Assembly: GCA_014859545.1 (NCBI GenBank)
Contig: JACUTZ010000005.1
Coordinates: 1 to 39,459, forward strand
DNA from: Gammaproteobacteria bacterium
Lineage (GTDB): Bacteria; Pseudomonadota; Gammaproteobacteria; Thiohalomonadales; Thiohalomonadaceae
Direction of reading: 5' to 3'
DNA: 39,459 nucleotides
Part shown: positions 36,083 through 39,459 of the stretch, piece by piece
How positions within the stretch are numbered: position 1 is the first letter of the stretch
Layout of the letters: each line of letters starts with the position of its first letter
Notes under the pieces: model-generated
The model's database searches: none
What the model was told of the DNA's origin: nothing
The model's input: the letters and a program-made list of their open reading frames with translations, nothing else
Position numbers and translations under genes: made by a program

Positions 36083-36280
36083 ATGAAATGGACCGATAGT
36101 CTGGATATTGCCATCGCCCTCGATGAGGTCCATCCGGATGTGGACCCGCGCTACATCCGTTTTACCGATCTGCATGCCTGGGTCTGTGCCCTGGATGATT
36201 TCGACGATGAGTCGGAAAACTCCAACGAGGCGATCCTCGAGGCGATCCAGATGCAGTGGCTGGAGGAGCGCGAGGACTGA
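36083..36280 (+). CDS. iscX: ISC accessory protein IscX
   Basis: The 65-residue acidic protein starts MKWTDSLDIAIALDEVHPDVDP and contains RFTDLHAWVCALDDFDDE, the IscX signature. It binds IscS and iron and is thought to modulate desulfurase activity in competition with frataxin. GAGAGGAG lies upstream, spaced about 8 bases. It ends the isc operon, 4 bases from the convergent cmoB stop. Confidence 0.96.
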   Translation: MKWTDSLDIAIALDEVHPDVDPRYIRFTDLHAWVCALDDFDDESENSNEAILEAIQMQWLEERED

Positions 36281-36284
36281 ATCT

Positions 36285-37274
36285 TCAGGGTATGCTGGCG
36301 TGTAACATCGCCCGCAGTGGTGCCGGATAGCCTTCGACAGTGCGGCTGGGATCGCGCGGGTCCAGGTAGTCCCTGAGTGATTCAAAGTGCATCCATGGGG
36401 TGGCACGCTGTTCCTCGACCGTGGTTGGACTGAGATCCAGCAGCCGTACCTGCTTGAACCCTGCCTCCGTCAGCCAGTGGCTGACGCTCGCCACACTCGG
36501 GACGGTGTGCACATTCTTCATTTTGGCATAGCGCCTGTCGCCCTGACTGGCCGGATAGATCGCCTCGCCATGCCCTTCGGGGATCACTAGCCCCTCAATG
36601 ATCAACTCGCCAGCGGGTTTTAGCATCTGGTGCAGTTGCGTCAGGTGTTCCATGTGATCGCGCCGGTGGTAGATCACCCCCATCGAAAATACCGTATCAA
36701 ACGCCCCCTGCCCCGGCGGCAGTGCCTCCAGCGCCAGCGGCAACACCTGCATCGGCTGCGGGCCGATCAGTTTTTGCATCGCCGCAAACTGCATCACGTA
36801 GGAGATGGTCGGATCGATGCCGATCACCCGTTGGGCGCCGGCCCCCAGCATGCGCCAGCCGTAGTAGCCGTTGCCGCTGCCCACATCCAGCACCAGCTTG
36901 TCCTGCAGGGTGATCTGCTCAGCCAGGCGCGCCCACTTCCAGTCGGATCGCCATTCGGTGTCCAGGTGCAGGCCATAGGGGCAGAAAGGCCCCTTGCGCC
37001 AGGGATGAAAGGCCATCAGGGTCTCAGCCAGCTGTGTACGTGCTGCTTCATTAAGCTGCTTGGCCTCGCCGATATGCAGGCAGGGGGCATTCAGATCCAG
37101 CTTGTCGGGTTTCAGTTCCGGCAGCGCCGCCAGTGCATCCAGCCAGCGCGGCAGATCACCATGGGCCAGCAGGCGCTCCTCACACAGGGCCGGTACCGTC
37201 TCCAGCCAGTGGGCCAGCGGTGACTGTGCAAGCCATTGCCACAGGGCATCGTAATCAAGTTGTTCTAGGTTCAT
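36285..37274 (-). CDS. cmoB: tRNA U34 carboxymethyltransferase
   Basis: The 329-residue enzyme uses carboxy-SAM to convert 5-hydroxyuridine 34 of tRNA to 5-oxyacetyluridine, letting tRNAs read more codons. The SAM-binding motif LDVGSGNGYYGWRML lies around residues 130-144, and IYHRRDHMEHLTQL is another family block. Start MNLEQLDYDALW at 37274. No ribosome-binding site is seen: a CGCAGAG-armed element ends just 3 bases before the ATG. Confidence 0.95.
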   Translation of the reverse strand: MNLEQLDYDALWQWLAQSPLAHWLETVPALCEERLLAHGDLPRWLDALAALPELKPDKLDLNAPCLHIGEAKQLNEAARTQLAETLMAFHPWRKGPFCPYGLHLDTEWRSDWKWARLAEQITLQDKLVLDVGSGNGYYGWRMLGAGAQRVIGIDPTISYVMQFAAMQKLIGPQPMQVLPLALEALPPGQGAFDTVFSMGVIYHRRDHMEHLTQLHQMLKPAGELIIEGLVIPEGHGEAIYPASQGDRRYAKMKNVHTVPSVASVSHWLTEAGFKQVRLLDLSPTTVEEQRATPWMHFESLRDYLDPRDPSRTVEGYPAPLRAMLHASIP

Positions 37275-37277
37275 TGT

Positions 37278-37521
37278 AAAAAGATTCTCACCGCAGAGGC
37301 GCAAAGGCGCAGAGAAAAGAATGGGAATAAGTGCTTACGGGGTTTCCGATACCTATTACCAATAGATTTGTATTGGTAGAAGTGAGCATGTCGTCTCGTA
37401 CACCTCTGTGCCTGGGCGATATGTTCCCGACATCGCCAACTGACTACATCCCTGTCGTCGTCTGCGGTAAAAATGATCTTTGCGTCTTTGCGTCTTTGCG
37501 TCTTTGCGGTTAATGCTTTTT
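37278..37521 (-). repeat. Intercistronic element with inverted CGCARAG arms (copy 2, cmoA/cmoB)
   Basis: On the minus strand it starts at the cmoA end with AAAAGCATTAACCGCAAAG and three more ACGCAAAG-type units. It ends before cmoB with CTCTGCGGTGAGAATCTTTT, which differs from copy 1 at one position in 20. The cmoA stop codon lies inside its first terminus. Its core holds repeat copy B (37402-37480) and an inverted repeat TACCAATA/TATTGGTA (37357-37378). It has the same orientation relative to transcription as copy 1. Confidence 0.8.
37402..37480 (+). repeat. Dispersed direct repeat, copy B
   Basis: It aligns with copy A at 23927-24003 in the same strand sense, about 89 percent over the first 68 bases by hand alignment. 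Unlike copy A it lies inside a CGCARAG-armed element and runs directly into the tandem TCTTTGCG units. No gene is apparent. Confidence 0.85.
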
Positions 37522-38253
37522 AAACGCTACTAAGGAAGCAAAATTGAAGGCCTGAAACCAGGACTCGACCTGGGCAAATCCGGCCTCCGTCAGCCGTGCC
37601 CGGTGCTGCGCCAGGGTATCGGGCACCAGCACATTTTCCAGCGCGGCACGTTTCTGGCTGATCTCCATCTCCGAATAACCGTTGGCCCGCTTGAAGGCCA
37701 GGTGCATCTGCTCCTCGAAGGCCTGGCTTTGGGGATCGGGAAAACACAGCTTTTCCGACAGGATCAACACCCCGCCCGGCAGCATGCCAGCATGGATGGT
37801 TTGCAGCAGGTTTAGCCGCTCTGTCGGAGGCAGAAACTGCAGGGTGAAATTGAGTACCACCACCGAGGCCTGTTCGATCACCACCTCGCGGATATCCGCC
37901 TCGATCACCTCCACCGGGGTAGGGGAGAGATCGCTGGCGATATGTTCACGGCAGCGCGCCACCATCGCCTCGGCGTTGTCCACCGCGATGATCCGGCAGC
38001 CCGGCACCTGGATACGTCGCCGCAGCGAGAGGGTAGCGGCACCCAGCGAGCAGCCGAGGTCATAGATGCGGCTATTCGGCTGGGCATATTGTTCGGCAAA
38101 CAACCCGAGCAGGGCGATGATATCGCCATAGCCCGGCACCGAGCGACGGATCATATCGGGAAACACACTCGCCACCCGCTCATCGAACTGAAAGTCCACC
38201 AACATCGGCTCGGGCTGGGAAAACAGGGTGTCGCGGGGAGGCGCTTGGCTCAT
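37510..38253 (-). CDS. cmoA: Carboxy-S-adenosyl-L-methionine synthase
   Basis: The 247-residue protein makes carboxy-SAM from SAM and prephenate, the donor used by CmoB. The SAM fold motif [14 protein letters not shown] lies near residue 64 and [18 protein letters not shown] near 134. cmoA normally precedes cmoB closely; here a 244-base repeat element lies between them. The last codons and stop of cmoA form part of the element terminus. Confidence 0.95.
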   Translation of the reverse strand: MSQAPPRDTLFSQPEPMLVDFQFDERVASVFPDMIRRSVPGYGDIIALLGLFAEQYAQPNSRIYDLGCSLGAATLSLRRRIQVPGCRIIAVDNAEAMVARCREHIASDLSPTPVEVIEADIREVVIEQASVVVLNFTLQFLPPTERLNLLQTIHAGMLPGGVLILSEKLCFPDPQSQAFEEQMHLAFKRANGYSEMEISQKRAALENVLVPDTLAQHRARLTEAGFAQVESWFQAFNFASLVAFKKH

Positions 38254-38335
38254 GGGCTCATCGAACGGTAGTGAAGATCGGCGGTCATTTTAGCCTGAAT
38301 GGGGGGGTAGGCACAGCGTTCGATAAAGATGTAGC

Positions 38336-38363
38336 AAATCAATGGGGTCAGAGTCATTGATTT
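38336..38363. repeat. REP-like palindrome
   Basis: A perfect 9-bp inverted repeat AAATCAATG/CATTGATTT encloses GGGTCAGAGT. A second partial unit, CAATGGGGT, follows at 38370. Palindromes of this kind accompany REP-associated transposases, and a remnant of such a gene lies 900 bases to the right. The remaining bases to 38498 contain further small inverted repeats but no gene. Confidence 0.65.
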
Positions 38364-38498
38364 AAACGTCAATGGGGTGTTCGGCTGAGCTAGGCCGATA
38401 ATTCCAGCGGGTGAGAGTCCCGTTCCGGCAGTAAAGTCGTGGTTGTCCCAATTTGTGTTTATACAGCTCATTTTTGGGGAGGAATTACTGAGTAGTGG

Positions 38499-38864
38499 CT
38501 AAGTACCACGCGTTTGCGCTGATAATTTCCTGTATAGCAGTTCTGCTTCTTGCTGTAGGGTATGTTCGATCTCAAGAAGCCGCTCAGGAAGATCCATCTG
38601 GCAGTGTTTAATGGTGAGAATAATGAGTGTGTCTGACAATCTTGTGCAGACCAGATGATGGTTGCGAACCGGGTAAAACTGGAAAAAATGGGATATTCCC
38701 GGTTTTGAAAGGAGTATGTCGGGCTGTTCCTGAAGGATGGATAGTGCGGCTTCGACGTCATCCAGATAACGTTCGGCTACCTTGGTGCCAAATGTTTGGA
38801 TTGAATAGTCGTGGATCTCACGCAGATCAGCCATTGCACGATGGGTGAGTTCGACTGAGACCAT
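38499..38864 (-). CDS. parE: ParE/RelE-superfamily toxin
   Basis: The 121-residue protein starts MVSVELTHRAMADLREIHDYS and contains FYPVRNHHLVCTRLSDTLIILTIKH, the usual ParE core where a basic C-terminal strand meets the target. ParE toxins inhibit DNA gyrase. About 25 residues follow the normal family end (TLQQEAELLYRK), so the C-terminus is longer than usual. It starts 2 bases after the antitoxin gene, the standard type II arrangement. Confidence 0.85.
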   Translation of the reverse strand: MVSVELTHRAMADLREIHDYSIQTFGTKVAERYLDDVEAALSILQEQPDILLSKPGISHFFQFYPVRNHHLVCTRLSDTLIILTIKHCQMDLPERLLEIEHTLQQEAELLYRKLSAQTRGT

Positions 38865-38866
38865 GG

Positions 38867-39127
38867 TTATTTTCGGTTGGAGGTGCCGAATTGTTGCATA
38901 TCATTGCGCAGATCACCTGAAAAACGGATGACACGCCCGATAATGGCATCATGATAACCTTCGATAATAGACATGCGTAACTCAGCGGCCTCTTGCCGCT
39001 CTTTTTTTTCACGGAGCAGGCTTCTTAGGAATTCGCTGGGTGTGGCATAGAGGGTACCATCGCCCGTATTGCGGTCAATGAATTGTCTTAGCTCGTCAGT
39101 TAATGAGAGGTTGATGCTGCTACTCAT
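38867..39127 (-). CDS. parD: ParD-like type II antitoxin
   Basis: The 86-residue protein begins MSSSINLSLTDELRQFIDRN, a ribbon-helix-helix DNA-binding domain. A region with YATPSEFLRSLLREKKERQE and a C-terminal toxin-binding tail follow. GGAG lies about 7 bases before the ATG at 39127; longer readings lack this support. It should neutralise the downstream ParE and repress the operon by binding near its promoter. Confidence 0.87.
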   Translation of the reverse strand: MSSSINLSLTDELRQFIDRNTGDGTLYATPSEFLRSLLREKKERQEAAELRMSIIEGYHDAIIGRVIRFSGDLRNDMQQFGTSNRK

Positions 39128-39173
39128 TTTGTTCTCCATGATATGCATTCCGGCGCGAGGGCGTGGACGAGGA

Positions 39174-39214
39174 ACAGATATCTGTACTCTAGATAGGATG
39201 TTTTTTATTGTCAA
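39174..39214 (-). promoter_or_regulatory. parDE promoter and probable autoregulatory operator
   Basis: On the minus strand TTGACA (39214-39209), a 17-base spacer and TAGAGT (39191-39186) form a near-consensus promoter. Directly downstream is a perfect 12-base palindrome ACAGATATCTGT (39174-39185), well placed for ParD binding. Confidence 0.75.
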
Positions 39215-39232
39215 TATTTGCCATTACCCTGA

Positions 39233-39445
39233 AATAAATACGTTCAGTACTTCAACTTTACCCATCGCCGTACTGGCACCCTGCGGGAGGGGCGCTACAA
39301 GTCCACGCTGGTGAGTGCAGAGCATTATTTGCTGACCTTGTATCGCTATATCGAGCTGAACCCGGTGCGGGCCGGGATGGTGGCTCATGCCTCGGAATAT
39401 CCCTGGTCTAGCAGGCTGTTGTTGTCTACTCATGCGTCGCGATAG
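39233..39445 (+). pseudogene. 3' remnant of a REP-associated tyrosine transposase (Y1_Tnp family)
   Basis: A frame without its own start reads YVQYFNFTHRRTGTLREGRY, then YLLTLYRYIELNPVRAGMV and HASEYPWSS, ending at TAG 39443-39445. These are the conserved C-terminal blocks of IS200-like REP-associated transposases (COG1943). The N-terminal half, with the HUH catalytic motif, is missing: a stop codon at 39230 precedes it and the parDE promoter region replaces the rest. It is therefore a truncated, inactive copy. Confidence 0.85.
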
Positions 39446-39459
39446 GGCGTTACAAAGCC

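Noticed and set aside
37474-37521. Tandem TCTTTGCG units as a possible CRISPR or minisatellite array
   Set aside because: Units are only 8 bases without spacers and form one arm of an inverted repeat element.
38381-38460. A group II intron-like fragment (GGGTGAGAGTCCC and flanks)
   Set aside because: The motif is short and no intron-encoded reverse transcriptase or domain V is present, so only small palindromes can be claimed.

Overview
The window reads as chromosome of a free-living or symbiotic sulfur-oxidising gammaproteobacterium, probably Chromatiales-like. The main clue is at the left edge: the first 18 codons of dsrA (dissimilatory-type sulfite reductase alpha) run off the window on the minus strand. 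The rest is typical gammaproteobacterial core content: SuhB, TrmJ, CmoA/CmoB, DedD-CvpA-PurF and a full ISC iron-sulfur operon. The assignment is inference from gene content, not from a database search.

Layout. (1) 1-2175: dsrA start and a class I photolyase on the minus strand, then a 66-residue unknown protein on the plus strand. (2) 2193-6032: translation genes: tRNA-Val (minus), overlapping gltX-glnS, then tRNA-Ala and tRNA-Glu under strong promoters and closed by a terminator. (3) 6097-11882: an M48 membrane protease and MarC, then DedD-CvpA-PurF and MetZ. (4) 11943-23604, minus strand: a complete carbon-phosphorus lyase operon, phnFDCEGHIJKLMNP plus an EamA-type permease. It starts at a triple Pho box and a probable PhnF operator. 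Most of its lyase genes overlap or nearly touch. (5) 23605-27580: a repeat-bearing gap, a MOFRL glycerate kinase, a DUF455 ferritin-like protein, a small unknown gene and suhB. (6) 27732-36280: trmJ, cysE, then iscR, a second NifS-like cysteine desulfurase, iscS, iscU, iscA, hscB, hscA, fdx and iscX. (7) 36285-39459: cmoB and cmoA (minus), a palindromic repeat, a ParDE toxin-antitoxin pair and the 3' remnant of a REP-associated transposase.

The phn block should import phosphonates (PhnCDE), activate and cleave them (PhnGHIJ with the ABC proteins PhnK and PhnL, then PhnM), and process the ribosyl phosphate products (PhnP, PhnN) when phosphate is scarce. The isc block builds and delivers Fe-S clusters, which PhnJ and sulfite reductase both need. 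CysE feeds cysteine synthesis and the desulfurases take sulfur from cysteine.

The least explained structures are two intercistronic elements (purF/metZ and cmoA/cmoB) bounded by inverted arms built of CGCARAG units. A related 76-79 bp direct repeat occurs in the phnF-glycerate kinase gap and inside the second element. PhnK also carries a four-cysteine insertion before its Walker A motif.
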